In this document: in pieces, positions 27,537 to 36,556 of the stretch | Layout of the letters: every line of letters begins with the position of its first letter | How positions within the stretch are numbered: the stretch's first letter is position 1 | Assembly (NCBI RefSeq): GCF_000243415.2 | Contig: NZ_KI912270.1 | Location: 5,661,837 to 5,725,836, forward strand | Direction of reading: 5' to 3' | Length of the DNA stretch: 64,000 nt | Source of the DNA: Mycolicibacterium tusciae JS617 | GTDB taxonomy: Bacteria; Actinomycetota; Actinomycetes; Mycobacteriales; Mycobacteriaceae | Position numbers and translations under genes: made by a program | The notes under the pieces: model-generated | Database searches by the model: none | The model's input: only the letters and a program-made list of their open reading frames with translations | Told to the model about the DNA's origin: nothing

Positions 27537-29687
27537 TCAGGGGCCCAGCGGTATCCGGCACGCGTCGGGATCGCCGCAATGGGCGCCGGCCTCGGCGGTG
27601 ATGTCGCCGCCGTCCAGCACGAATCCATCGGCGGTCCAGCGCTGCAGCGGCCGCAGGGAGCAGTTGACCGTGACAGAGATGCGCTCGCCGGCTGATACCG
27701 CTACCGAGGCGAATCCGACCAGATGGTGAACCGGTTGCCCGTCGACCGTACGCACTGCGTACACCTGAACGACGTGGCGGCCGTCGCGATCGCCGATATT
27801 GGTGACCGTCACGGTGGCTTCGAAGCGCTCGGCGTCGACGGGTCCGAGCGTCATGTCTGTCGTGGTGAACGTCGTGTAGCCGAGCCCGAATCCAAGCGGA
27901 TATGCCGCCCGCACCCCGTCGTGATCGAGCTTGCGCTGCCCCCACCAACGGTCGTAAGTCACCGAGCGGGCCCGCCAATCCACCTGCGGCAGATGCGATT
28001 GCTGCACAGGGGTGGCCACGGGCATCCGCCCTGCCGGTTCGGCATCCCCCAGGAGAACGTCGGCAAGTGCCCGACCGCCCTCCATCCCCGGGTACCAGGC
28101 CATCAGCAACGCGGCGACGTCACTGTCCCACGGGTCGACGACGACGGTGCCGCCCGCGATGACGATCACCACGGTGCGTGGGTTGGCCGCGGCGACGGCC
28201 CGGATGAGCGAGACGTCCTCGCTGTGCAGACGAAGATCGGATCGATCACCGCCGAAGGTCCACCAGCGCTGCGAGAAAGCGAACAGCGCGCTGGCGAGTT
28301 TGGCGACACGTGGTCGACGCATGATCCCGCCAAACAACGCCAACGTGTCGGCGTCGATGGCGATCAGAGCCTCACCCTCGTCCTTCGGCGTCAGGCCTAC
28401 GACGACAACCGCGACATCGGCGGCGCGTGCAATGTCGGCGGCGCGTTGCGGTGACGCGTCCGCGTCGGCCCTGACCACGCGGTGACTCCCGAGCCGCTCC
28501 CGCAGACCTTGCACCACGGAGACCGTGTTCGGGGGCCTGACGTTCGACGATCCGGTGTCACCGAGGTTCGGTCGGTCGGCGAGCCGGCCGAAGACGGCGA
28601 CGCGTTGCAGGTTCTGCTCGGCGAGTGGCAACAGCCTTGTGCCGTCGGTGTTTTCGTTGCGCAGCAGCACCGTCGCACGGTGGGCCACCTCGCGCGCCAA
28701 CGCGCGATGCTCGGCACCGGCCACGACCGAGCGGGGCGGGGTGGGCCGGGCCCGCGCCGCGAACTCGATCTGGGTGCGCAGGATTCGGGCGCCGGCCCTC
28801 AAGACGTCGGCGCGGGCAAGCTCGCCGGAGCGCAATGCGGCGGGCAGCGCAGCGGCGCGCTGCTGGCGGAACGGCATCTCCACGTCCTGGCCTGCCGCGA
28901 CGGATTTCACCGGATGGCGCAGACCCCAGACCCAGTCGGTGTGGACGAAACCGGTGAAACCCCACTGATCCCGGAGAATCTCGGTCAGCAGGCGGCGGTT
29001 CTCCCCGGCCCACTGCCCGTTGACCGAGTTGTAGGAACTCATGACGGAGTCCACGCCGGCCTCGACGGTTCGGCGAAAGTGCGGAAGGTATCTCTCGTGA
29101 AGGATGTCCTCCGGCACACCGACGTCGACCTGGAACCGTGCTTCCTCCATGGAGTTCAGCGCGAAATGCTTCACGCTCGTGATCACCCACGGCTTGGCAC
29201 CTTCGGTTGCCGCCGAGCCCATTTCGCCGAGCAGTAACGGATCTTCGCCGTAGGACTCTTGGGCGCGACCCCAGCCGGGGAAGGGTGCGACGTTGATGCA
29301 GAGTCCACCCCAGAAGTTGGCGCCGTGGGCCCGCGCCTCGGCTCCGATGGCAGCGGCAACGCGCCGTTCGACGTCGACATCCCAGGTTGCCCCTCGCGCG
29401 ATGGCGACCGGGAAACTGGTCGACGGGGCGATTCCGACGCCGCGCGGGCCGTCGGTGAAGCGCAGTCCGGGGACGCCAAGGCGGTCGATGCGGCCTGCCG
29501 TGACGGCGAGGAAATTCTTCCGAGCGCGCGCACCGTCGACGGCAGACCCGATCATCGTCTTATCGCCGTCGAGCAGCCACAGCAGTTCCTTGTCGGTCAG
29601 CATGTGCAGCAATGCGTCGGCGGCTTCGCCCGCGTCTTTTTCGCCACGACGAACCGCGTCGACAGCCTCGGCGAACGGCGTGGTCAT
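27537..29687 (-). CDS. Glycoside hydrolase family 3 beta-glucosidase
   Basis: A 716-residue cytoplasmic enzyme (no signal peptide) hydrolysing beta-glucosides. GH3 N-domain: DGPRGVGI, APFPGWGRAQESYGEDP, VKHFALNS, and the nucleophile Asp in GFTGFVHTDWVWG. GH3 C-domain (from about 320: ATVLLRNEN through AALLMAWYPGMEGGRALADVLLGDAEPAGRMPV) and a C-terminal fibronectin-III-like domain (about 580-680: GFGLGYTTF, VTVTNIGDRDGRHVVQVY). ATG 29687 overlaps the threonine aldolase stop (TGATG), so the two are co-translated. The pairing is not an obvious pathway. Confidence 0.92.
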   Translation of the reverse strand: MTTPFAEAVDAVRRGEKDAGEAADALLHMLTDKELLWLLDGDKTMIGSAVDGARARKNFLAVTAGRIDRLGVPGLRFTDGPRGVGIAPSTSFPVAIARGATWDVDVERRVAAAIGAEARAHGANFWGGLCINVAPFPGWGRAQESYGEDPLLLGEMGSAATEGAKPWVITSVKHFALNSMEEARFQVDVGVPEDILHERYLPHFRRTVEAGVDSVMSSYNSVNGQWAGENRRLLTEILRDQWGFTGFVHTDWVWGLRHPVKSVAAGQDVEMPFRQQRAAALPAALRSGELARADVLRAGARILRTQIEFAARARPTPPRSVVAGAEHRALAREVAHRATVLLRNENTDGTRLLPLAEQNLQRVAVFGRLADRPNLGDTGSSNVRPPNTVSVVQGLRERLGSHRVVRADADASPQRAADIARAADVAVVVVGLTPKDEGEALIAIDADTLALFGGIMRRPRVAKLASALFAFSQRWWTFGGDRSDLRLHSEDVSLIRAVAAANPRTVVIVIAGGTVVVDPWDSDVAALLMAWYPGMEGGRALADVLLGDAEPAGRMPVATPVQQSHLPQVDWRARSVTYDRWWGQRKLDHDGVRAAYPLGFGLGYTTFTTTDMTLGPVDAERFEATVTVTNIGDRDGRHVVQVYAVRTVDGQPVHHLVGFASVAVSAGERISVTVNCSLRPLQRWTADGFVLDGGDITAEAGAHCGDPDACRIPLGP

Positions 29688-30760
29688 CAGCGTGCGAACT
29701 CTTCGGCGATGATGGCCACGAAACGGTCGACGTCATCAGATGTGGTGTCCCATGCGGTCATCCACCGAACTTCGCCGCGGGCGCGGTCCCAGTCGTAGAA
29801 GCGCACCCGCTCGCGGATCCGGTCGGCGATCTCGGTCGGCAGTGTCGCGAAGATCGCGTTCGCCTGGCTGTCCTGGGTGAAGGCCAGACCGCTCAGTGTG
29901 CCGTCGACGATGCCCGCTTCGAGCGCGCCGCGCAGACGCGCTGCCATCGCATTGGCGTTGGCGGCGCTGCGCAGGCCTAGGTCGTCGTCGAAGAGGGCGA
30001 GCAGCTGTGCGGACGCGAAGCGCATCTTGCTCGCCAGTTGCATGGTCATCTTGCGCAGGAACACCAGCCCTCCGGACCGGTCCGGGTCGAGCACCAGCAC
30101 CGCCTCCGCGCCGAGTAGCCCGTTTTTGGTGCCGCCGAGGCTGAGGATGTCGACACCGGCGTCGGTGGTGAACTCCCGGAAACCGAGGCCGAGCGCGGAC
30201 GCCGCGTTCCACACCCTGGCGCCGTCCATGTGGACGGCCATCCCGTGTTGGTGGGCGAAGTCGCAGATCGCGCGCACCTCGTCCGGCGTGTAGAGGGTGC
30301 CCAGTTCGGTGGTCTGGGTGATGCTCACGGCGAGTGGCTGAGCGCGGTGTTCGTCGCCCCAGCCCCATGCCTCGCGAGCGACCAACTCGGGCGTCAGCTT
30401 GCCGTCCGCGGTGGGGACGGTCAGCAGTTTCAGGCCGGTCACCCGCTCGGGGGCGCCGGCCTCGTCGGTGTGGATGTGCGCGCTCGACGCCGCCACGACG
30501 GCCCCCCAGCGCGGTAACACGCTGGTGAGTGCGATGACGTTGGCGCCGGTGCCGTTGAAGACGGGAAACGTCTCGGCACGCTCACCGAAATGCGCGCGGA
30601 TCACGTCGGCGAGCTTGGCGGTGTAGAGGTCTTCGCCGTAGGCGACCTGATGACCACCGTTGGCGGCAGCGAGCGCGGTCAGCACCTCGGCGTGCACGCC
30701 TGCGTAGTTGTCGCTCGCGAAGGCGCGCCGGTCGGGATCGTGCAGCGGGGATATCGACAC
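29687..30760 (-). CDS. Low-specificity L-threonine aldolase family PLP enzyme
   Basis: A beta-eliminating lyase/threonine aldolase of about 357 residues that cleaves threonine to glycine and acetaldehyde. Fold type I PLP motifs: FNGTGANVIAL, SSAHIHTDEAGAPE, VHMDGARVWNAA (PLP Asp) and the Schiff-base Lys in LSLGGTKNGLLGAEAV. GTG 30760 (SISPLHDPDRRAF) is preferred; an upstream GTG at 30775 would invade the shared promoter segment. It is divergent from the broken DUF899 gene and overlaps the glucosidase start. Confidence 0.88.
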   Translation of the reverse strand: MSISPLHDPDRRAFASDNYAGVHAEVLTALAAANGGHQVAYGEDLYTAKLADVIRAHFGERAETFPVFNGTGANVIALTSVLPRWGAVVAASSAHIHTDEAGAPERVTGLKLLTVPTADGKLTPELVAREAWGWGDEHRAQPLAVSITQTTELGTLYTPDEVRAICDFAHQHGMAVHMDGARVWNAASALGLGFREFTTDAGVDILSLGGTKNGLLGAEAVLVLDPDRSGGLVFLRKMTMQLASKMRFASAQLLALFDDDLGLRSAANANAMAARLRGALEAGIVDGTLSGLAFTQDSQANAIFATLPTEIADRIRERVRFYDWDRARGEVRWMTAWDTTSDDVDRFVAIIAEEFAR

Positions 30761-30772
30761 ACGTCGATCCTG

Positions 30773-30817
30773 CACCCGATGACTATGCGGCGGCTGGGAG
30801 GTCTACCTATGTATGGA
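30773..30817 (+). promoter_or_regulatory. Conserved upstream segment, copy A
   Basis: 45 bp preceding the second DUF899 gene and covering its ribosome-binding site and ATG. It matches 32627-32671 at 34/45 positions without gaps, including identical blocks CACCCGATGAC, GGAGGTCTAC and GTATGGA. Probably a shared leader or regulatory region. Confidence 0.5.
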
Positions 30818-31570
30818 CGACATGGCGAAGCAGGAAGCTCCCGCTATCCCGTCACCATCGATGGAGCAGGAGTCGATCGCGCTGCCGGAGATTGTCTCGC
30901 GCGACGAATGGCAGGCGGCGCGCGACGAGCTGGTGGCCGAGGAGAAGGCGTTGATGAAGGCGAGGGACGCCCTGGCCGCGAAGCGTCGGCGACTGCCGAT
31001 GACCCCCGTACGCAGCGACTACCGCTTCGTCGGCCCCGAGGGCGAGGTGAGCCTCCTCGACTTGTTCGACGGGCGGCGCCAGCTGATCGTCTACCGCTTC
31101 TTCTATGCCCCCGACGTCGAGAACTGGCCGGAGGGGTCCTGTTCGGGCTGCGCGTTCTTCGCCGACACGGTGACCCATCCGGCACATCTGGCGGCCCGCG
31201 ACACCAGCCTCGCATTCGTAACGGCCGCTCCGCAGGGGCGCATCGCACAGTTCAAGGCGCGGATGGGGTGGGAGCACCTGTCCTTCTTCACCCTTGTCGG
31301 TGATGAGTTTCGCAGGACTTCGGCGTCGAGGAGATGTTCGGTCTCATCGTCTTCATCCGCGACGGCGACCGCACCTATGAAACGTATTTCCTCAACGGAC
31401 GCGGCATCGAGGAGATCGGCCCGGCGTGGTCATTGCTCGACATCACGCCACTGGGCCGGCAGGAAGAGTGGCAGGACGTTCCTGAAGGGCGGCCGCAGGG
31501 CGCGCCCTATGAATGGTGGCGCCTGCACGACAACTACGGCGAGGTGGCGACGGAGCGCACCACTACATGA
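30813..31570 (+). pseudogene. DUF899 thioredoxin-like gene with single-base frameshift
   Basis: ATG 30813 (GGGAGG 10 nt upstream) opens a good DUF899 sequence: IVSRDEWQAARDELVAEEKAL, LLDLFDGRRQLIVYRFFY, CSGCAFFADTVTHPAHLAARD, and GWEHLSFFTLVGDEF. At about 31315 the frame is lost and the expected DFGVEEMFGLIVFIRDGD, TYFLNGRGIEEIG and LGRQEEWQDVPEGRPQG continue one frame away to 31570. A missing G in cgcaggact would explain it exactly (cgc agg gac). This is either a real 1-bp deletion or a base-call error. It is a paralogue of 23135-23785. Confidence 0.82.
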
Positions 31571-31600
31571 GGTTTCAGACTCGGTGCGCTGGGCCGTGAT

Positions 31601-32560
31601 TCAGCTGTGTCGAGTCGATGGTCGCTGCTTGTGGCTCCAACGGTGTGGATCCACTTCGAGCGCGGCGCGGTCCCAGTCGCCGCGTACGGCTGCGGCCTCG
31701 TAGGTGGTCTGCAGAAACTCCAGCAGCGTGCGGTCCGGGTCCGCCGCCGTCCGCACCGCCTCGTAGGGCAGCAGGAACTGGCCGTTCTCCTTGCTGTAGA
31801 AGGCTTCCCGGGGAGCGACGGGATAGTCGGCGAAGCCGTCGGGTTCGGAATAGGCGTACGCGTAGAAAGCGCCTTCATCGCCGCCCGGCCAGAAACCGCA
31901 GCTGCTCAACTCGTGTGAGTAGCCCTCTACCATCACCCAGTCCCCGCAGTTGGGTGCGCCGCCAGGATGTTCGGGCGCCCTGCGGCCGGAGAATCTGGTG
32001 CAGGCCAGATCCATGGCGCCCCAGAAGAAGTGGACCGGGCTGACCTTGCCGATGAACTTCGAGCGAAACTCATGCATAACCCGATCGGCCGCGACCAGCT
32101 GGCGCCAAAAGAGGTTTACGGCATCGCGGTCGTAGGAACCATGCTCGCGGTCGTCGGCGAACGGGATCGCCGGATCGACCTCATTGGGCGTCGCCTGGAT
32201 CGTCACCGCGATGCCGAGCTCGTCGAGGGCACTCATGGTCTCGGCGTGGAAGTCGGCGACCGACTTCGGCTCGAGCGCGACGTGACGAGCGCCGCCGTCG
32301 CTGGACCGGAGCACCAACCTGTGGTCGACGAAGTCGAACTCGATGTCGAAGACCCCCGCTCTGTACGGGATCGTCGAGGTGGTCAGACCCCGGGGGCTCA
32401 CGTAGAGGGTGACCTGCCACCAGTGGTTGACCAATGGCGCATGCGCGAGCCGTATCTTGCCGACGATCTGTGTCCACATGTGCAGCGTGTCGCGGGACGC
32501 GGTCCAGTCGTCGACCCGCAATTGTGGCCAGCGTGCCGCCGTCGTATGACTATCGGTCAT
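31601..32560 (-). CDS. DUF5996 family protein
   Basis: A 319-residue soluble protein: WPQLRVDDWTASRDTLHMWTQIVGKIRLA, HWWQVTLYVSPRGLTTSTIPY, FDIEFDFVDHRLVL, SPVHFFWGAMDLACTRFSGR and YSHELSSCGFWPGG are typical of DUF5996. I know of no assigned function. In mycobacteria it is often near DNA-ligase/polymerase genes, as here (100 bp from the divergent ligC), so a link to end-joining repair is conceivable but unproven. ATG at 32560. Confidence 0.82.
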   Translation of the reverse strand: MTDSHTTAARWPQLRVDDWTASRDTLHMWTQIVGKIRLAHAPLVNHWWQVTLYVSPRGLTTSTIPYRAGVFDIEFDFVDHRLVLRSSDGGARHVALEPKSVADFHAETMSALDELGIAVTIQATPNEVDPAIPFADDREHGSYDRDAVNLFWRQLVAADRVMHEFRSKFIGKVSPVHFFWGAMDLACTRFSGRRAPEHPGGAPNCGDWVMVEGYSHELSSCGFWPGGDEGAFYAYAYSEPDGFADYPVAPREAFYSKENGQFLLPYEAVRTAADPDRTLLEFLQTTYEAAAVRGDWDRAALEVDPHRWSHKQRPSTRHS

Positions 32561-32626
32561 CCTGCTCCCTCGAACTCGCTCTCACGTCGTCCACCCAAAC
32601 CGTACGTGCGCTCCTCTGCCGAGAAT

Positions 32627-32671
32627 CACCCGATGACATTGCCGGACGTCGGAGGTCTACGTGAGTATGGA
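32627..32671 (+). promoter_or_regulatory. Conserved upstream segment, copy B
   Basis: 45 bp upstream of and including the ligC start, 34/45 identical to 30773-30817. It includes the GGAGG ribosome-binding site (32651-32655). Confidence 0.5.
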
Positions 32672-33722
32672 GACTGTGGACCTACCCGTCATGCCACCGC
32701 TGGAGCCGATGCTCGCGAAGGCGCAGGCCAAGGTGCCGACCGATGCGGGGGTGTGGTCCTACGAGCCGAAATGGGACGGCTTCCGGGCGCTGGTGTTCCG
32801 CGACGGCGACGAGATCGTCCTGCTGTCGCGCAGCGGTAAGGATCTGGGTCGGTATTTCCCCGAACTCCTCGTCGCGCTGCGTGACGAGCTTGCGCCCCGG
32901 TGTGTGCTCGACGGCGAGGTCGTCGTCCCCAGGACGATCGAGGGACGCATGCGGCTGGACTGGGAATCGCTGTCCCAACGCATCCATCCAGCGGTCAGCC
33001 GTATCAAAATGCTGTCCGAGCAGACGCCCGCGCATTTCATCGGATTCGACGCACTCGCCACCGGTGACACGTCGCTACTCAAGGAGGCGTTCCGGGTCCG
33101 CCGCGAAGCGCTGTCCGATGCGGTGAACGAGAAGACGTGGTGCCACGTCACGCGCACCACTGAGGACCCGGAGCAGGGCACGCAGTGGCTCGAGACATTC
33201 GAGGGCGCGGGGCTGGACGGGGTGATCGCCAAGCGCCTCGACGGTCGCTATCTGCCCGGCAAGCGGGAAATGGTGAAGGTCAAGCACGCCCGCGACGCCG
33301 ACTGTGTGGCCATGGGCTACCGGATCCACAAGAGCGGTGAAGGTGTCGGATCGATCCTGCTCGGCCTCTACCGGGGTGACGGGGAACTCCAGATGGTCGG
33401 TGGGGCAGCATCGTTCAGCGTCAAGGATCGGATCAAGCTACTGAGCGAGCTGGAGCCGCTGCGCGAAGGTGACGAATTGCGCGAGGGCGACCCGAGCCGG
33501 TGGAACTCCGCGGCCGACAAGCGATGGATTCCGGTGCGTCCGGAAAAGGTGTGCGAGGTCGCTTATGACCAGATGGAAGGAAACACGGCGAACGGTAAGC
33601 GGTTTCGGCACGCGGTCAAGTTCATGCGCTGGCGTCCCGACCGTGAGCCGGCCAGCTGCACCTTCGATCAGCTCGATGTGCCCTTGAATTACGATCTCGA
33701 CGACGTGTTGGAGTCAACGTAA
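32661..33722 (+). CDS. ligC: ATP-dependent DNA ligase LigC (second copy)
   Basis: A 353-residue ligase: motif I EPKWDGFRA, motif III HFIGFDALA, motif IV LDGVIAKRL, motif V MVKVKHARDADCVAMGYRIHKSG, and a C-terminal OB fold ending FRHAVKFMRWRPDREPASCTFDQLDVPL. GTG 32661 has a GGAGG site 5 nt away; ATG 32667 is an alternative. The stop TAA is followed directly by the ATG of the PolD polymerase (zero gap), so ligase and polymerase form a repair operon as at the M. smegmatis LigC/PrimC locus. Confidence 0.93.
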   Translation: MSMETVDLPVMPPLEPMLAKAQAKVPTDAGVWSYEPKWDGFRALVFRDGDEIVLLSRSGKDLGRYFPELLVALRDELAPRCVLDGEVVVPRTIEGRMRLDWESLSQRIHPAVSRIKMLSEQTPAHFIGFDALATGDTSLLKEAFRVRREALSDAVNEKTWCHVTRTTEDPEQGTQWLETFEGAGLDGVIAKRLDGRYLPGKREMVKVKHARDADCVAMGYRIHKSGEGVGSILLGLYRGDGELQMVGGAASFSVKDRIKLLSELEPLREGDELREGDPSRWNSAADKRWIPVRPEKVCEVAYDQMEGNTANGKRFRHAVKFMRWRPDREPASCTFDQLDVPLNYDLDDVLEST

Positions 33723-34772
33723 ATGGCAACGCCCGCAGAAGAAATCGATGTCGACGGGGTCAAGGTGCGGCTGACCAACCGGGACAAGCCGTACTTCCCG
33801 AAGCTGGGCAAGAACGGCACCAAAGGCAAGCTGTTCGACTACTACCTGGCCGTCGCCTCGGGCCCCATGCTCGCTGCCCTGCGGGACCGGCCCACCCACC
33901 TGCAGCGCTTCCCCGACGGGGTAGAGGGCGAGGAGATCTACCAGAAGCGCGTGCCGCAGAAGCACCCCGATTATTTGGAGACCTGCGTCGTCACCTTCCC
34001 GTCGGGCCGAACGGCCGACGCGCTCAAGGTGACTCACCCTTCGGCGATCGCGTGGGCCGCGCAGATGGGCACGGTCACGCTGCATCCGTGGCAGGTGCGC
34101 TGTCCCGACACCGAACACCCCGACGAACTGCGAATCGATCTGGATCCGCAGCCAGGCACTGTGTTCAAGGAGGCGCGTGAGGTCGCGGTGGACGTTCTGA
34201 AGCCACTGCTCGACGAGCTCGGACTGGTCGGCTATCCCAAGACGTCCGGTGGGCGCGGTGTGCACATCTTCCTACGGATCACACCGGACTGGGATTTCAT
34301 CGCGGTGCGACGCGCGGGCATCGCGTTGGCACGTGAGGTGGAGCGGCGGGCGCCTAAGGCGGTGACAACGTCGTGGTGGAAAGAGGAACGCGGGAAGCGG
34401 ATCTTCATCGACTACAACCAGAACGCCCGCGACCGCACTTTCGCATCGGCTTATTCGGCGCGCAAAACCCCGATTGCGACTGTGTCGACACCGCTGAGCT
34501 GGGAAGAATTGCGCGACGCCGATCCCGACGACTACACCATCTCGACGGTCCCGGATTTCGTCGCAAGCCGGCCGGACCCGTGGGCCGACATCGACTCCAA
34601 CGCCCAGTCGCTCGAGTCGCTGCTGGAGATGGTGAAGGCCGACGAGCAGGAGCGGGGGCTTTCAGATCTGCCGTACCCGCCGAGTTACCCGAAAATGCCG
34701 GGGGAGCCGCCACGCGTGCAGCCAAGCAAGAAGGTGGCCGCGAACTGGGACGACGACGGGAATCCCGTGTAG
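33723..34772 (+). CDS. LigD-like polymerase/primase (PolD/PrimC type)
   Basis: A 349-residue stand-alone archaeo-eukaryotic primase-polymerase of the LigD POL family, which adds ribo- or deoxyribonucleotides during gap filling and end joining. Visible: LTNRDKPYFPKLG, THLQRFPDGVEGE, metal-binding DxD in LRIDLDPQPGT, LGLVGYPKTSGGRGVHIF with catalytic His, and FIDYNQNARDRTFASAYSAR. It is the orthologue type of M. tuberculosis Rv3730c. Coupled to ligC (zero-bp gap). Neither a nuclease domain nor Ku is in the window. Confidence 0.92.
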   Translation: MATPAEEIDVDGVKVRLTNRDKPYFPKLGKNGTKGKLFDYYLAVASGPMLAALRDRPTHLQRFPDGVEGEEIYQKRVPQKHPDYLETCVVTFPSGRTADALKVTHPSAIAWAAQMGTVTLHPWQVRCPDTEHPDELRIDLDPQPGTVFKEAREVAVDVLKPLLDELGLVGYPKTSGGRGVHIFLRITPDWDFIAVRRAGIALAREVERRAPKAVTTSWWKEERGKRIFIDYNQNARDRTFASAYSARKTPIATVSTPLSWEELRDADPDDYTISTVPDFVASRPDPWADIDSNAQSLESLLEMVKADEQERGLSDLPYPPSYPKMPGEPPRVQPSKKVAANWDDDGNPV

Positions 34773-34907
34773 TGCAGGTTTAGGCGCTTGTCACACATTG
34801 GTAACGGCGGTCGAAGAGAATTCCGTTCACGAACGACGCTCCGTGAGGTTTCATTGTTTCGGAGGAATCTGCGCGAACTATGGAGTCCAGAAAGGCGTGT
34901 AAACGTC

Positions 34908-35774
34908 ATGACGGAGAATCTGAAACCGCACTTCGAAGAGGTGCAGGCACATTACGACCTGTCCGACGACTTCTTCCGCCTGTTCCTCGACCCTTCCATG
35001 ACCTACAGCTGCGCGTACTTCGACCGCCTACGCGATATTCCGCTCGAACAGGCGCAGCTCGCCAAGATGGACCTGGCGCTGGGCAAGCTGGGTCTGCGGG
35101 CCGGTATGACGCTGCTGGACATCGGCTGTGGCTGGGGCGGAACGATGCGCCGCGCGATCGAGAAGTACGACGTCAACGTCATCGGATTGACGTTGTCGAA
35201 ACACCAGGCCACCCACGTGCAGAACGTTTTCGATGCGATGGGCACCGAGCGCAGCAGGCGAGTGTTGCTGCACGGCTGGGAGGAGTTCGACGAGCCCGTC
35301 GATCGGATCGTCTCCATCGGCGCCTTCGAGCATTTCGGGTATGACCGGTACGACGATTTCTTCGGGATGGCCCACCGCGTCCTGCCCGATGACGGAGTGA
35401 TGCTGCTGCACACGATCACGATGCTGACTCCGGAGCAGATCGTCGACCACGGCTTGGAAATGTCCGAAGACATGACCAGCTTCAACGAGTTCATCGCTAC
35501 CGAGATCTTCCCGGGCGGGCAGTTGCCCGCGATCGAGATAGTGGAGTTTCACTCGTCGAAGATGGGTTTCAACCTGACGCGCCGGCAGTCGCTTCGGCTG
35601 CACTACGCCAGGACACTTGACCTGTGGGCCGCTGCACTGGAGGCGCACCACACCGAGGCCGTCGAGATTCAGTCCGAAGAGGTATACCAGCGGTACATGA
35701 GGTACCTGGTCGGTTGCGCCGACGCCTTTCGAGCGGGCTATATCGATCTCACCCAATTCACGCTGAAGAAATAG
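34908..35774 (+). CDS. Mycolic-acid cyclopropane synthase family methyltransferase
   Basis: A 288-residue SAM enzyme of the CmaA/MmaA/PcaA family (usually 287-301 residues) that modifies double bonds in the meromycolate chain. Motifs: VQAHYDLSDDFFRLFLDPSMTYSCAYF, SAM site LLDIGCGWGG, IVSIGAFEHFG, FIATEIFPGG, LQLHYARTLD-like LRLHYARTLDLWAAALEA and a terminal FTLKK. It may introduce a cyclopropane, methoxy precursor or methyl branch; sequence alone does not say which. ATG 34908 with AAAGG upstream. 135 bp of intergenic sequence precede it, containing a small CGTTC/GAACG palindrome at 34824-34835. Confidence 0.92.
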   Translation: MTENLKPHFEEVQAHYDLSDDFFRLFLDPSMTYSCAYFDRLRDIPLEQAQLAKMDLALGKLGLRAGMTLLDIGCGWGGTMRRAIEKYDVNVIGLTLSKHQATHVQNVFDAMGTERSRRVLLHGWEEFDEPVDRIVSIGAFEHFGYDRYDDFFGMAHRVLPDDGVMLLHTITMLTPEQIVDHGLEMSEDMTSFNEFIATEIFPGGQLPAIEIVEFHSSKMGFNLTRRQSLRLHYARTLDLWAAALEAHHTEAVEIQSEEVYQRYMRYLVGCADAFRAGYIDLTQFTLKK

Positions 35775-35827
35775 CCCACCGCCGAAACCGTCTGCGGGCT
35801 GCGGATTTGCTGTCTACCATCGGGCAG

Positions 35828-36556
35828 ATGGCATTCGACGCGGCGCGCCCGCGCAGGTTCTCTGTCCGTCTATTCGCCGCCGCGTTGACCGTCGTCGCGA
35901 TGTCGTTCGCGCCCAACGGCGTTCCGACGGCAGCTGCCCAGGGGTGTCCCGATATCGAGGTGATATTCGCCCGCGGAACCAACGATCCGCCGGGCATCGG
36001 CATTGTCGGCCAGGGATTCGTCGACGCCTTGCGCTCCAAGGTCGCCCCCAGGACGGTCGGCGTGTACGCGGTCAACTACGCCGCGACGTTCAACTTTCTT
36101 CGCGCCGCCGACGGGGCCACCGACGCGAACAATCACGCTCAGTTCATGGCGAATACCTGTCCGAACACCAAGCTGGTTCTCGGCGGATTCTCCCAGGGCG
36201 CGGCCGTCGTCGATTTGATGTTGGGCGTCGCCCCGAACGTGTCGGCCGTAGCGGGCATGAGTGCGATACCAGGCCTGAATTACGTCCCGGGCCTCAACCT
36301 CAACGCACTTGCAACTCCGATGCCGCCCGATGCGGCGAACCGCGTGGCCGCCGTCGCCGTGTTCGGCAACCCCCTCGGCAGAGTGATGGGCCCGCTGAAC
36401 GTCCTCAGCCCCGCATTCGGCGCGAGAACCATCGACCTGTGCAACCCCCAGGACCCGATCTGCGACAAGGGCGACCTGAGTAACCGGGCCCCGCACCACC
36501 AGTACGTCCCCGGCATGACGGATCAGGCCGCGACGTTCGTCGCCGGGTTGGTCTAG
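35828..36556 (+). CDS. Secreted cutinase family esterase (culp)
   Basis: A 242-residue serine esterase with a signal peptide (about 1-38, ending TAAAQG) and the mycobacterial cutinase-like fold: VIFARGTNDPPGIG, catalytic Ser in LGGFSQGAAV, catalytic Asp in LCNPQDPICD and His in APHHQYVPGM. It should cleave lipid esters at or outside the envelope. ATG 35828 directly precedes the signal. It converges on and overlaps by 4 bp the Ser/Thr kinase gene. Confidence 0.92.
   Translation: MAFDAARPRRFSVRLFAAALTVVAMSFAPNGVPTAAAQGCPDIEVIFARGTNDPPGIGIVGQGFVDALRSKVAPRTVGVYAVNYAATFNFLRAADGATDANNHAQFMANTCPNTKLVLGGFSQGAAVVDLMLGVAPNVSAVAGMSAIPGLNYVPGLNLNALATPMPPDAANRVAAVAVFGNPLGRVMGPLNVLSPAFGARTIDLCNPQDPICDKGDLSNRAPHHQYVPGMTDQAATFVAGLV

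Noticed and set aside
34824..34835. Palindrome CGTTC-ac-GAACG upstream of the mycolate methyltransferase as an operator
   Set aside because: Only 5-bp arms, no regulator gene adjacent, and such short palindromes are expected by chance.
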